Shown here one piece after another: positions 8,356-17,770 of a stretch of 64,000 bases of DNA (position 1 is its first letter; each line of letters begins with the position of its first letter). The DNA comes from Lysinibacillus sp. OF-1 (lineage in GTDB: Bacteria > Bacillota > Bacilli > Bacillales_A > Planococcaceae): NCBI RefSeq assembly GCF_028356935.1, contig NZ_CP102798.1, forward strand, positions 868,001 through 932,000. Direction: 5' to 3'. The notes under the pieces are model-generated. The model did no database searches. It worked only from the letters and a program-made list of their open reading frames with translations, and was not told the DNA's origin. The translations under genes and the position numbers were made by a program.

Positions 8356-10101
8356 TTGGGCTTTAGTCAAATTATATTTAGCTGGACGGCCATCATCCCG
8401 GTCATTGTCCTACTCTATTATTTCTTTCGTAAAAAATATACTGATCAAACTGTCTCTTCGACTCTATTTTGGTCTGAAATTATGCAGGAAACCCGTGTAT
8501 CACCTTATTTAAAGCATTTACAAAAAAATGCCTTACTATATTTACAGCTGCTAGCATTACTGCTACTTGTATTGGCGCTGATGAATCCATATGTGAAAAA
8601 ATCAACCATTGTGGGTGCGCAAACGATATTTATTGTTGATACATCAGCCACGATGCTAGCAGGAAAGGATTCATCAACCTTTGACACACATAAGCAAGAA
8701 ATGTTGACATTGATGGAAGAGTTGAATGGGCGACCTGTTACATTGATTACAACAGGTGCCGCTCCAAAAGCCGTTTTGCAGCAAGAAACAAATATGAATG
8801 ACATTGAAAAAGCGATTAAAGATTTACAAGTATCCTATGAAACGGCTGAAATGACGAAGGCACTGGATGTTGCACAGGCATTTGTGGGCGATACACCGAC
8901 TTCTATCTATGTTTTTACAGATACGCTTGATAAAAAGCAATTACCAATGGATAAAGATTCAGTGAAATGGCTAGTTAGAGGTGCTGCAAAAGACTTAACA
9001 AATATCGCCATTACACGCTTTGCTGCAACGACAGATGGTCAGGTTACGATGGCACTTGTACAGCTCCATAATGATACAACTGCTGAACAAAAGGTGACAT
9101 TAGCGATACAAAATGCAGAGGGTGAAAAGCTGGTAGCAGAACGTGTCGTTGTGCCTCCAAATGAAGCCATTACGAAAACCTTCAAAGATTTACCCTTAGC
9201 AAAATCGATGACAGCTATTATTGATGCAAAGGATGATTATGCCGTAGACAATCAACAAACCGTCTTACTACAAACGACTACTTCAAAAATTGTTGTTGAT
9301 CAGGGTATGCATCAGTTGATACAAAAAGGTTTTCAAAGTGTCAGTAGCGGCGTGAAAATCGCTCCGTCTTTACAAGTAGCTGACAATCAGGATGCAACTG
9401 TCATCACAAACCAAACGGCCTTATTGGAGAAGATGGAGAAACCGCTAGTATTATTTGGACGTGATGATGCCGAAAAAGTGGAAACAAGTGGTACAGTAAG
9501 TGCTAAAAGTGATGCATTATTTGCTTTTAGCGAACTAAAGGATATTTATGTTAGTGCTATTTATCCTGGATTTTCGGATTATGAAACCATTGCTTCTGTA
9601 GGAGATGAGCCGTTTATCCAACGCTCTCCTAAAGGAGATATCGTTGTTTTAGCGGATATTGCTGATACAGATTGGCCATTGCATCCATCATTCCCGCTAT
9701 TTTTATGGAGTACTGAGCAACAGTTAACAGAATCAGTCGGTTCACTTGGTATTTTCACACCGAATGAACAGCGTGCAGTAGCCTTAGCGCAAGGAGACTG
9801 GAGTGTTTATTCGCAAGAAGATGAGTTTCTTTCTTCTATTACACAGGGCATGTTAATTGCACCAAAACAACCAGGTATTTATATGGTACGTTCAAATAAT
9901 GAAGAAAAACAATTTATTGTGCAATTGCAAGCCCAGGAACGTGTTATTGAACAAGGAACAAGCTATACATTAGGCGACATTTCAGACAATGGGAAGGAAG
10001 AGGTATCGATGGCCTCCTTCGTACCTTGGTTAATTGTAATAGTTTTAATTTTGCTTGTTGCAGAGTGGGAGGTGCAACGACGTCGTGGATTTACGAATTG
10101 A
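8356..10101 (+). CDS. BatA-like membrane protein with VWA domain
   Basis: A 581-residue protein. TTG 8356 is the start, with GTGAGGTGAG just upstream. The N-terminus matches the BatA pattern: a first helix, a short loop with FWSEI, then a second helix near residues 59-75. A VWA domain follows with a degenerate metal-binding motif (DTSAT, near residue 95) and a matching ITTG strand. The long middle part is probably extracytoplasmic and a C-terminal helix (VPWLIVIVLILLVAEW) closes the protein. It overlaps the next gene. Likely a membrane-bound partner of the MoxR ATPase; specific function unknown. Confidence 0.82.
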   Translation: MGFSQIIFSWTAIIPVIVLLYYFFRKKYTDQTVSSTLFWSEIMQETRVSPYLKHLQKNALLYLQLLALLLLVLALMNPYVKKSTIVGAQTIFIVDTSATMLAGKDSSTFDTHKQEMLTLMEELNGRPVTLITTGAAPKAVLQQETNMNDIEKAIKDLQVSYETAEMTKALDVAQAFVGDTPTSIYVFTDTLDKKQLPMDKDSVKWLVRGAAKDLTNIAITRFAATTDGQVTMALVQLHNDTTAEQKVTLAIQNAEGEKLVAERVVVPPNEAITKTFKDLPLAKSMTAIIDAKDDYAVDNQQTVLLQTTTSKIVVDQGMHQLIQKGFQSVSSGVKIAPSLQVADNQDATVITNQTALLEKMEKPLVLFGRDDAEKVETSGTVSAKSDALFAFSELKDIYVSAIYPGFSDYETIASVGDEPFIQRSPKGDIVVLADIADTDWPLHPSFPLFLWSTEQQLTESVGSLGIFTPNEQRAVALAQGDWSVYSQEDEFLSSITQGMLIAPKQPGIYMVRSNNEEKQFIVQLQAQERVIEQGTSYTLGDISDNGKEEVSMASFVPWLIVIVLILLVAEWEVQRRRGFTN

Positions 10102-12682
10102 TACGCCATTAGTATTGTTGCTATTACTTCCATTGTTCTTGTATTTTGGATGGACTTATTTTCGAGAACGGCAGCGACTAAAAAAGAGTCATATTGTTGT
10201 GCTTGCTATTCGCATAGTAGCGATATGCTGTTTAGTTTTGGCACTTGCAGGGCCGTATTTATTATTACCGATAAAAGAAGAACAGATCGTGTATTTACTA
10301 GACCGATCTGCGTCTATGAATGGTACAGAAGATGAGATGGCTCAGTTTATACAGGAGAGCCTACAATCTAAAAAAGAACCCCAACTTGCAGGGATCTATT
10401 CTTTTTCTTCCACTTTACAAACAGAAGCCATTTTGTCTAAAGAATTAAAGGATGTACCGAAGCTTACAGAAATCAAAGCAACAGATCAAACGAATATTGA
10501 ACAAAGTCTACAGCTTGCAACAGGCATAGTTGATCCAAAAAAAGCGACTCGCCTTGTATTATTAACAGATGGTAATGAGACAAAAGGAGATGCTTTAGAA
10601 TTTGTCTCCAGATTGAAAGGTGCCAATATTAGTGTGGACGTTGTACCTTTTAGTCTACCAGTTGTCCATGATGTGTCGCTCAAAAGCTTTGTCTCTCCTC
10701 AGGTTGCTTATGTAGGAGAGCAGCAACAATTAGTAACAGAAATTCATGCAACAGCAGCAGGGCAAGGGGAGCTGTTATTATATGAAAATGATGAACTAAT
10801 TCATCGCGAGGCAGTTGAGCTGACGGAAGGTACAAATGTGTTTACCTATAAACACGCAGCAACAGCTGAAGGACTTGTAAAATACGAAGCAGTTATTCAA
10901 GTTGGGCAGGATGCTATTTTTGAAAACAATAAATTAACAAGTGTCACAATGGTACAAAGTGAACCCCATTTACTCATCGTCAATGGCTATGAAACAGCTT
11001 CACCTATCGCGGCAGCACTTGGTAGTCAATCCATTGCCTATGATGTTGTCGATCCTAAAAGCCTACCAAATGAACTGTCCAGCTATTTACAATATAATGC
11101 GATCATTTTTGACAATGTGCCTGGTCATTTAGTTGGTGAGGCGAAAATGAGTGTGATTGAGCAAGCAGTCAAAAACTTTGGGGTTGGTTTCACGATGGTT
11201 GGTGGAGAAAATAGTTTTGGTTTAGGAGGCTATTTTAAAACGCCAATTGAAACGTTATTGCCTGTGGAGATGGAAATTAAGGGCAAGGAGCAATTACCTT
11301 CATTAGGGCTAGTCATAGTGCTGGATCGTTCTGGCAGTATGCATGGCTCGAAGCTAGAGCTAGCTAAGGAAGCAGCGGCACGTTCTGTTGAAATGCTACG
11401 AGATGAGGATACATTAGGCTTTATCGCCTTCGATGATCGTCCTTGGGAAATTATAGAAACCGCGCCTCTTAAAAGTAAAGAAGAGGCAGTGGATACCATT
11501 CTATCAGTAACACCAGGAGGCGGAACAGAAATCTATAGTTCATTAGCTAAAGCCTATGAAAATCTCGCCGATTTAAAGCTTCAACGTAAACATATTATTC
11601 TTTTAACCGATGGGCAATCACAGTCTGGGAATTATGAGGATTTAATTGCTGAGGGAAAAGAAAATGGTATCACTTTATCAACAGTAGCGATTGGACAAGA
11701 TGCTGATGCTAACTTACTCGAAGCACTTAGTGATATGGGTAGTGGACGGTTCTATGATGTCATTGATGAACAAACCATTCCTTCTATTTTATCTCGTGAA
11801 ACAGCTATGATTTCTCGCACCTATATTGAGGATAATCCGTTTTATCCAGCAATTTATAATGCCGCAGGATGGAATTCGCTATTTGCCAATGGCGTCCCTC
11901 AAATGAATGCTTATATTGGAACGACAGCTAAGCAAGGGACAACCGTAATTGCAGAAAGTGAGAAGGAAGATCCTGTGTTAGCACAATGGCAATATGGACT
12001 CGGTAAAACATTTGCTTTTACATCCGATTCAACGGGTAAATGGACAGGAGATTGGGCAAGATGGCAGGACTGGGGAACATTTTGGCAGACGCTTATTTCA
12101 CAAATGTTGCCAAGCTATAATGATGTTGCCTATGATGTGAGATTAGAAGCTGATGGCTCCTTTATGATTACAGACCCTACAAATGAAGCCGCATTTTTAG
12201 ACATTGTAGCGGTTAATGAAGCAGGGGAGGAGTTAGAAACACAGTTAGAAACCATTTCAGCCTCCCAAGTTCGAGCTGTTGTACAGGCCGAACCTGGATT
12301 GATTTTCTTCCGTATAGCGGATGAGCAGCAGGCCATTTATCAGGCAGGTCTAAGTGTTCCTTATAGTGCTGAGTATGAACTGCTCCCTGTTAATGAAAAA
12401 CTGATTGAAGAGTTAACAAATCAAACAGGGGGAGCCGTTTTAAAAGAACCACAAGATGTGTTCCGTGACTTTACAACCAAAGGAGCGGATCGACAAAACA
12501 TTGCTACATGGCTTCTTTTAGCAAGTATGCTTCTATTCTTTATGGATATTACCATAAGACGTTTTGGGTGGAGTTTCTTAACAAAAACGAATAAAAAAGA
12601 GCAGCCAATTGAGGAGAAACCTGTACAAGCAGAAGATACGAACGTAGCCCAGCTATTAAAGGGTATGAAAAAACGATCATAA
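10085..12682 (+). CDS. Membrane protein with two VWA domains and a GATase-like domain
   Basis: About 865 residues from GTG 10085. I prefer this start to TTG 10055 because GGGAGGTG sits about 10 bases upstream and the N-terminus then reads VDLRIDTPLVLLLLLP, a normal membrane start. Two N-terminal helices are followed by a first VWA domain (LDRSASMNG) and a segment resembling a glutamine-amidotransferase-like fold (IVNGYETASP...FTMVGGENSFG). A second, well-formed VWA domain contains VLDRSGSMHG and LLTDGQS. A C-terminal membrane helix lies near LLLASMLLFFMDI. This layout resembles YegN/BatB-type proteins. It is the last gene of the operon, before a strong terminator. Molecular role unknown. Confidence 0.85.
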   Translation: MDLRIDTPLVLLLLLPLFLYFGWTYFRERQRLKKSHIVVLAIRIVAICCLVLALAGPYLLLPIKEEQIVYLLDRSASMNGTEDEMAQFIQESLQSKKEPQLAGIYSFSSTLQTEAILSKELKDVPKLTEIKATDQTNIEQSLQLATGIVDPKKATRLVLLTDGNETKGDALEFVSRLKGANISVDVVPFSLPVVHDVSLKSFVSPQVAYVGEQQQLVTEIHATAAGQGELLLYENDELIHREAVELTEGTNVFTYKHAATAEGLVKYEAVIQVGQDAIFENNKLTSVTMVQSEPHLLIVNGYETASPIAAALGSQSIAYDVVDPKSLPNELSSYLQYNAIIFDNVPGHLVGEAKMSVIEQAVKNFGVGFTMVGGENSFGLGGYFKTPIETLLPVEMEIKGKEQLPSLGLVIVLDRSGSMHGSKLELAKEAAARSVEMLRDEDTLGFIAFDDRPWEIIETAPLKSKEEAVDTILSVTPGGGTEIYSSLAKAYENLADLKLQRKHIILLTDGQSQSGNYEDLIAEGKENGITLSTVAIGQDADANLLEALSDMGSGRFYDVIDEQTIPSILSRETAMISRTYIEDNPFYPAIYNAAGWNSLFANGVPQMNAYIGTTAKQGTTVIAESEKEDPVLAQWQYGLGKTFAFTSDSTGKWTGDWARWQDWGTFWQTLISQMLPSYNDVAYDVRLEADGSFMITDPTNEAAFLDIVAVNEAGEELETQLETISASQVRAVVQAEPGLIFFRIADEQQAIYQAGLSVPYSAEYELLPVNEKLIEELTNQTGGAVLKEPQDVFRDFTTKGADRQNIATWLLLASMLLFFMDITIRRFGWSFLTKTNKKEQPIEEKPVQAEDTNVAQLLKGMKKRS

Positions 12683-12690
12683 TAGAGTGA

Positions 12691-12728
12691 AGGCAGTGCA
12701 AAATCATTCCATTTTGCACTGCTTTTTT
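12691..12728 (+). terminator. Intrinsic terminator of the MoxR/VWA operon
   Basis: GCAGTGCAAAAT / ATTTTGCACTGC with a 6-base loop, followed by six T. Confidence 0.9.
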
Positions 12729-12905
12729 GAATGCTTTGAGGTTTTAAAAAATGGTGCAAAGGTGATTGACAAAGTGCAGCCTTCGAAAAGTGCTTCTCAG
12801 GGGAGAGAGACGCTCATAAAGAAACGAACCCCGCTCAAAGACTAGAAAAGGAATCTTCTCGCACATCTTAAAGAATTTCCAAAATCAAAAAGCACTCAGC
12901 ACCAC

Positions 12906-13406
12906 TCAATAAAGCGAAGAATTAAAACTCTTTACTAGTACCGATTTTCGCAAAGTACTAGCTACCATAACACCTAAGATGGCCCCGATGGTACTTGATG
13001 TTAAAAAGGCTGGCATGAAGAATAATGCAGCTACGGATGTCTCCATAAGCAATTTTGCATAGGGTACGGCAATAAGTGAAGCTAAAATACCAGTGCCAAA
13101 AACTTCGCCGAATCCTGCTAGCCATGGTTTTCTACTGTATTTGTAGGCAAGGGCCGCACACAATGCACCAATAATACTACCAGGAATCGCTAAAAGAGAG
13201 CCTGTACCAGTAAAGATACGAATGATGGCTGTCACAAAGGCAACTAGAACTGTTGGCACGGGTCCTAGTATAATAGCTCCTATTACGTTAACAGCATGCT
13301 GAATGGGGTAGGCACGTGCGATGCCTGTTGGTATGGATACAAAGGTAGATCCTGCTACAGCAATCGCTACTAATAAAGCCATGATTGTCATTTTACGAAT
13401 TGACAT
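12906..13406 (-). CDS. thiW: ThiW, S component of a thiazole/thiamin-precursor ECF transporter
   Basis: About 166 residues and five or six membrane segments. Start ATG 13406 is preferred over the in-frame GTG 13415, which overlaps the GAGGAG ribosome site. The N-terminal pattern MTIMALLVAIAVAGSTFVSIPTGIARAYPIQHAVNVIGAIILGP is characteristic of ThiW. ThiW is the substrate-binding S component of an energy-coupling-factor importer thought to take up a thiamin precursor (hydroxyethylthiazole). It would share the EcfAAT module encoded elsewhere. The TPP riboswitch directly upstream independently supports a thiamin role. Monocistronic here, since no thi biosynthesis gene is adjacent. Confidence 0.9.
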   Translation of the reverse strand: MSIRKMTIMALLVAIAVAGSTFVSIPTGIARAYPIQHAVNVIGAIILGPVPTVLVAFVTAIIRIFTGTGSLLAIPGSIIGALCAALAYKYSRKPWLAGFGEVFGTGILASLIAVPYAKLLMETSVAALFFMPAFLTSSTIGAILGVMVASTLRKSVLVKSFNSSLY

Positions 13407-13445
13407 AAGGTTCACTCCTCTTGAATAAAATCATGAGGGAAATTA

Positions 13446-13483
13446 AAAGGCCGCTTCCTTTAAACAATAGGAAGCGGCCTTGC
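13446..13483 (-). terminator. Terminator of the TPP riboswitch expression platform
   Basis: Perfect 11-bp stem (13448-13458 with 13470-13480), followed on the minus strand by TTTTAATT. It lies between the riboswitch aptamer and the thiW ribosome site, so ligand-controlled termination is likely. Confidence 0.85.
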
Positions 13484-13507
13484 ATAGACAATGACAATAG
13501 CAAGTAG

Positions 13508-13602
13508 CGCCACTTCCCTCCGCTAGTATGAACTAGATCAGGTTCAAAGGGTCCGTACATCATCATATACGTCTCAGCCTTTTAAAGGCTCCCCTAGTGG
13601 TA
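13508..13602 (-). promoter_or_regulatory. TPP riboswitch (THI element)
   Basis: On the minus strand the conserved THI-box segments occur in order: ACTAGGGGAGCC, GGCTGAGA, GACCCTTTGAACCTGAT, then TAGCGGAGGGAAGTGG. These are the invariant TPP-binding core elements (the CUGAGA and ACCUGAU motifs). It controls thiW, through the terminator that follows it. Binding of thiamin pyrophosphate would be expected to switch expression off. Confidence 0.96.
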
Positions 13603-13671
13603 AATATCATTCAATTTTATTAACCAACATTACTGTAACATAATGTTAAAAATAGTCAATGATTTTTCTGA

Positions 13672-14868
13672 CTATTTCGTATCAGGATGCATTAGATGAG
13701 GTGCTTTTTTCAATGTCCAGATGAGTGCAAGGAAGAAGCAGGCTAATAATATGATAGATCCGAAAATATATGGACTGTTCATATTCCAGTCAAATAGTAA
13801 ACCTGCTAAGGCTGGTCCAATCATATTGCCAAGGCTCATGTAAGCATTATTCAAGCCCGCAGCAAACCCTTGTTCTTTCTCTGCAAGCTTTGAAATTAGT
13901 GTATTTACAGCAGGACGAATTAGTGTTGTTGCTGTAGAGAAAATAGTTGCTACAACTAATATAAGAGCGAAGCCAGATACAAACAATATTAAGAAAATAG
14001 CAACAGATGCAATAAATAAATTGACTAACACAACTTTCATTTCACCAAAGCGATTAAAAAGTGGTGTAATCACAAACATTTGTACAACTACCCCAAAAGC
14101 ACCACCGACAACTAAAATAATCGCAATATCTACGGGTGTGTAATTAAACTTTTCTGTCACAAATAATGACAAGGTTGTTTGGAAGTTGGCAATTCCGAAC
14201 GAGAACACGAGCATGATAATGAGCATAACGAAATAAGGCATATGTATGGAACGAGCCATTTGCTTCGCCAGATTTTCTTGCTTTTGCTTGTCATGTGAAG
14301 TGTTTGGTTTAGTAGATGGTAATAAAAAATAAGATAAAACAGATGCTAGTATGGCAGCAACTCCTGCCGTGAAAAATGGAAAATGTAAACTAACCTTTGC
14401 TAAGAAACCACCTATTCCTGGCCCTATCATAAAGCCAAGTGACATAGCAGCACCCAACATACTCATACCTTTTCCACGTTCCTCGTAGGTAGTAACGTCA
14501 GCTACAAATGCCATAATAGGAGGTGCAACAAATGCGGAACCTAGACCGCCTAAAAAGCGTGCTAAAAATAGCATCCAGACGTCTGTGGCTAGGCCAAAAC
14601 CGATTTGTGCAAGACCTGTCACAATAAGACCGAAAATAATTAAATTTTTCCGACCATACTGATCCGAAAGATTCCCAGCAATTGGAGAAAATACGAATTG
14701 AGCTAAGGCGAACGTTGCAATTAGCATACCTAGAACTTGTCCTGCTGCACCGAATATTTTTAAATACTCTGGCATGACAGGAATAATAATTCCAATACTC
14801 CCCATTGCGATAAACATATTAAACATTAAAATATATAAAGCCGCCTTATTGGACTTCTGCTGGGTCAT
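13672..14868 (-). CDS. MFS multidrug efflux transporter, NorA/Bmr-like
   Basis: A 398-residue protein from ATG 14868, chosen because AAAAGGGGG lies 8 bases upstream; the open frame extends 30 codons further without a ribosome site. Twelve hydrophobic segments are visible. Motif A is GNLSDQYGRKNLI in the loop after helix 2, and motif C, the antiporter signature GPGIGGFLA, is in helix 5. These place it in the drug:H+ antiporter-1 family with NorA and Bmr. Such pumps export fluoroquinolones, dyes and similar cations. The actual substrate cannot be told from sequence. It is a single gene with no adjacent regulator. Confidence 0.85.
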   Translation of the reverse strand: MTQQKSNKAALYILMFNMFIAMGSIGIIIPVMPEYLKIFGAAGQVLGMLIATFALAQFVFSPIAGNLSDQYGRKNLIIFGLIVTGLAQIGFGLATDVWMLFLARFLGGLGSAFVAPPIMAFVADVTTYEERGKGMSMLGAAMSLGFMIGPGIGGFLAKVSLHFPFFTAGVAAILASVLSYFLLPSTKPNTSHDKQKQENLAKQMARSIHMPYFVMLIIMLVFSFGIANFQTTLSLFVTEKFNYTPVDIAIILVVGGAFGVVVQMFVITPLFNRFGEMKVVLVNLFIASVAIFLILFVSGFALILVVATIFSTATTLIRPAVNTLISKLAEKEQGFAAGLNNAYMSLGNMIGPALAGLLFDWNMNSPYIFGSIILLACFFLALIWTLKKAPHLMHPDTK

Positions 14869-15046
14869 CGAATGAACCCCCTTTTTATAATCAAATATAC
14901 TAAAGTCTATCATAAGATATCCTATCATCATATCGGTTGAAAGTCTGAAATGAAACATACCTGCTAGTGCAGCAATACCAATCCACGATGTAGAAAAGAA
15001 TAAACAGACAATAGGTGAGGTGCTGCCAGAAGCAGGAAGATAATAG

Positions 15047-15091
15047 AAAAAGGTCTATCGACAAAATAAAAATTCATCGATAGACCTTTAT
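15047..15091 (-). terminator. Terminator downstream of potD
   Basis: AAAGGTCTATCGA / TCGATAGACCTTT (15049-15061 with 15077-15089) with a 15-base loop. On the minus strand the stem is followed by a T-rich run. It ends the pot operon. Confidence 0.85.
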
Positions 15092-15096
15092 ATGCT

Positions 15097-16170
15097 TTAA
15101 CGAATACTCATTTTAAATTCTAAAAACAATTCATTATATTTCCCTAAATAGTCTGGTCCTAAATTTTTGTAAACTTCTAATGTATCGCGTTGTTCTTCAG
15201 AAGGATAGTAGCGTTCATCAGAAACAACTTCTTCATCCATTAAGTCCATAGCAGCGATATTAGGCGTAGAGTAGCCTACATAATCGGCATTTTGTGCACC
15301 CGATTCAGCACTTAGCATGAAATTGATAAAGGCATGGGCACCGTCGATATTTTTCGATGTTTTAGGGATGACCATATTATCGAACCATAAATTCGAGCCT
15401 TCCTCAGGTACAGCAAAGTCTAGCTCCTCATTTTCATACATCATATCTGCTGCTTGCCCAGACCAAGTAAGGGCTACAGTGGCCTCATTGTTGATCATTA
15501 ATGGTGTAATTTCATCTCCAATGATGGCTTTTACATTTGGTGCAAGTGTGATTAATTTATCAGTAGCCTTACGTAGTTCCTGATTGTCTAGTGAGTTCAA
15601 GGAATATCCGAGACTGTTTAAGCCCATTCCAATGACTTCACGAGCACCATCTACTAAAAAGACTTTTCGTTTTAAGGATGGGTCCCATAAATCGTCCCAA
15701 GAAGAGAAATCTAAATCTCCCACAAGGCTTGGATTGTAGACAATGCCTACTGTTCCCCAGAAATAAGGGACTGAATATTTATTGTCATCATCGAATGGTA
15801 AATCTAAAAAGTAAGGATCGATATTTTTAAAATTAGGGATTTTTGTTTTATCTAAAGGAATCAATAAATTTTCTTCCTTCATTTTTTCTATCATATACTC
15901 AGATGGAACGGCAATATCATACGCTGTTCCACCTTGTTGAATTTTGGTCATCATCGCTTCATTGGAATCAAATGTCTCGTAGATGACATGAATGCCTGTT
16001 TCTTTTTCAAATTGTTTTAACAAGTCAGGATCAATATATTCTCCCCAGTTAAAGATTGTCAACGTGTCTTTTCCACTTTTACCGCCGCCTGCACTTAAGG
16101 CGTCAGCCGCATAGAATAAAAGGGCTGAAACAACAAGGATGGCGATGGTAGCTTGAATTAATGACTTCAT
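15097..16170 (-). CDS. potD: Spermidine/putrescine-binding protein PotD
   Basis: A 357-residue extracytoplasmic solute-binding protein. The family core begins at LTIFNWGEYIDPDLLKQFEKE (about residues 37-57), followed by YDIAVPSEYMIEKM and later MINNEATVALTWSG, all typical of PotD/PotF. Residues 5-27 form an N-terminal hydrophobic segment. No cysteine follows it, although Gram-positive binding proteins are normally lipoproteins, so here the protein may be held by an uncleaved anchor or released. It is the last gene of potABCD and overlaps potC by four bases. RBS GGAGGG precedes the ATG. Role: capture of polyamines for PotABC. Confidence 0.93.
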   Translation of the reverse strand: MKSLIQATIAILVVSALLFYAADALSAGGGKSGKDTLTIFNWGEYIDPDLLKQFEKETGIHVIYETFDSNEAMMTKIQQGGTAYDIAVPSEYMIEKMKEENLLIPLDKTKIPNFKNIDPYFLDLPFDDDNKYSVPYFWGTVGIVYNPSLVGDLDFSSWDDLWDPSLKRKVFLVDGAREVIGMGLNSLGYSLNSLDNQELRKATDKLITLAPNVKAIIGDEITPLMINNEATVALTWSGQAADMMYENEELDFAVPEEGSNLWFDNMVIPKTSKNIDGAHAFINFMLSAESGAQNADYVGYSTPNIAAMDLMDEEVVSDERYYPSEEQRDTLEVYKNLGPDYLGKYNELFLEFKMSIR

Positions 16171-16964
16171 CGTTGTCCCTCCATTCTTTTACTCGTACGA
16201 CTTGTAATGAAATAATAACCAACAACGACTAACACCGTAACAAAGAATACCAAACCAGAAATAGCATTAACCGTTAAAGAAATACCTGCACGGGCCATGG
16301 AGTAGATTTCTACAGATAATGTGCTGAAGCCATTCCCTGTTACGAAAAATGTCACGGCAAAATCATCTAAAGAATACGTAAGGGCAAGGAAGAAGCCCGC
16401 AAAAATACCTGGTTGAATATAAGGAAGAATGACACGCATCATAATATCCTTTTTCGTAGCCCCTAAATCTAATGCTGCATCGATTAAGGATTTATTCATT
16501 TCTAGTAGTTTAGGTAAAACCATTAGAACAACAATCGGTACACTAAATGCGACATGGGCTAACAAGACAGACGCAAAGCCAAGCTTAATGCCAACCATTG
16601 TAAATAAAATTAAGAAGCTAGCACCAATAATAACGTCTGGGCTGACGATTAAGACATTGTTTAAGGATAGTAAAGTATTGCGCATTTTTGAATCTTTGAC
16701 AGTCACAATACCGATTGCACCTAGTGTGCCAATAATAGTAGAAATCAAAGCAGAAAGTAATGCCACGATTACAGTATTAATTAATATAACAAGAAGACGT
16801 GAATCTTCAAAAACAGCTTTATAATGCTCTAAAGTAAAGGATTCAAAGTGATTCATGGAGCCGCCACTATTGAACGAGTAAAAAATTAAATAGAAGATGG
16901 GAGCATACAGAACGATAAAAACAATCGTTAAATAGACTTTAGCTGATGCAGATAGTTTGTTCAT
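16167..16964 (-). CDS. potC: Polyamine ABC transporter permease PotC
   Basis: A 265-residue inner permease with six membrane segments. The EAA loop reads IDAALDLGATKKDIMMRVILPYIQPGIFAG, the site where the ATPase docks. Preceded by AAGGAGG, and its ATG overlaps the potB stop. PotC pairs with PotB to form the channel for spermidine/putrescine uptake. Confidence 0.93.
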   Translation of the reverse strand: MNKLSASAKVYLTIVFIVLYAPIFYLIFYSFNSGGSMNHFESFTLEHYKAVFEDSRLLVILINTVIVALLSALISTIIGTLGAIGIVTVKDSKMRNTLLSLNNVLIVSPDVIIGASFLILFTMVGIKLGFASVLLAHVAFSVPIVVLMVLPKLLEMNKSLIDAALDLGATKKDIMMRVILPYIQPGIFAGFFLALTYSLDDFAVTFFVTGNGFSTLSVEIYSMARAGISLTVNAISGLVFFVTVLVVVGYYFITSRTSKRMEGQR

Positions 16965-17770
16965 CGTACGCGACCTCCTTTATCTTTTTGTCCCGTAATG
17001 AGCATAATAATCACCATGAATAAAATTAAGAACACAGCAATAGTAGAACCCATCCCCCAATTTTGTGTTACAAGAAATTGCTGTTCAATCGCTGTACCAA
17101 GCGTGATGACGCGATTTCCGGCAATTAAGCGTGTAATCATAAACAGGGATAGCGCTGGAATAAAGACAACTTGAATTCCAGATTTAACGCCATCCATTGT
17201 TAATGGTAAAACGACACGGCGAAAAGTTGTAAAAGCAGAGGCACCTAAATCGCGTGCTGCATAAATAAGCGTTGGGTTTAATCGATCTAAGGAGTTGAAG
17301 ATCGGTAAAATCATAAACGGAATAAAAATATAGACCGATACAAAGACAAAGCTAATATCCGTAAAGAGCATTTGCTTAGGATCGAAGCCAAATACTTCAA
17401 TAAATGCATTAATTGGTCCATACAATCCAAAAATGCCGATAAAGGCATATGTTTTTAACAATAGATTAATCCAAGAAGGAATAATGATGAGCAGAAGCCA
17501 AAGCTGTTTATGCTTTGTCTTCGTTAAGAAATAAGCAGTTGGGTATGAAATTAATAAAGTAAAGAATGTAATTAAAAAGGCATACCAAAACGAGCTCAAT
17601 GTCATCTTTAAGTAAACAGAAGTAAAGAACGCTTTATAGTTATCGAGCGTGAAATTGCCATGTAAATCAAGTAGGGAATAATAAACAACGAGGGCAATCG
17701 GCGCGATAACGAAAAAGGCAATCCATAACACATACGGAAATAACGCTGATTTCGATGTCTTAGTTTGCAT
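16961..17770 (-). CDS. potB: Polyamine ABC transporter permease PotB
   Basis: A 269-residue permease when started at ATG 17770, nine bases after a GGAG. The frame also offers ATGs at 17776 and 17785 (up to 274 residues), but these sit too close to or inside that ribosome site. Six membrane segments are seen. The EAA loop is [30 protein letters not shown]. The start lies inside the end of potA, so potA and potB are probably coupled. Forms the transmembrane channel with PotC. Confidence 0.92.
   Translation of the reverse strand: MQTKTSKSALFPYVLWIAFFVIAPIALVVYYSLLDLHGNFTLDNYKAFFTSVYLKMTLSSFWYAFLITFFTLLISYPTAYFLTKTKHKQLWLLLIIIPSWINLLLKTYAFIGIFGLYGPINAFIEVFGFDPKQMLFTDISFVFVSVYIFIPFMILPIFNSLDRLNPTLIYAARDLGASAFTTFRRVVLPLTMDGVKSGIQVVFIPALSLFMITRLIAGNRVITLGTAIEQQFLVTQNWGMGSTIAVFLILFMVIIMLITGQKDKGGRVR

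Noticed and set aside
13413-13415. GTG 13415 as the thiW start
   Set aside because: It overlaps the GAGGAG ribosome site; ATG 13406 has normal spacing.
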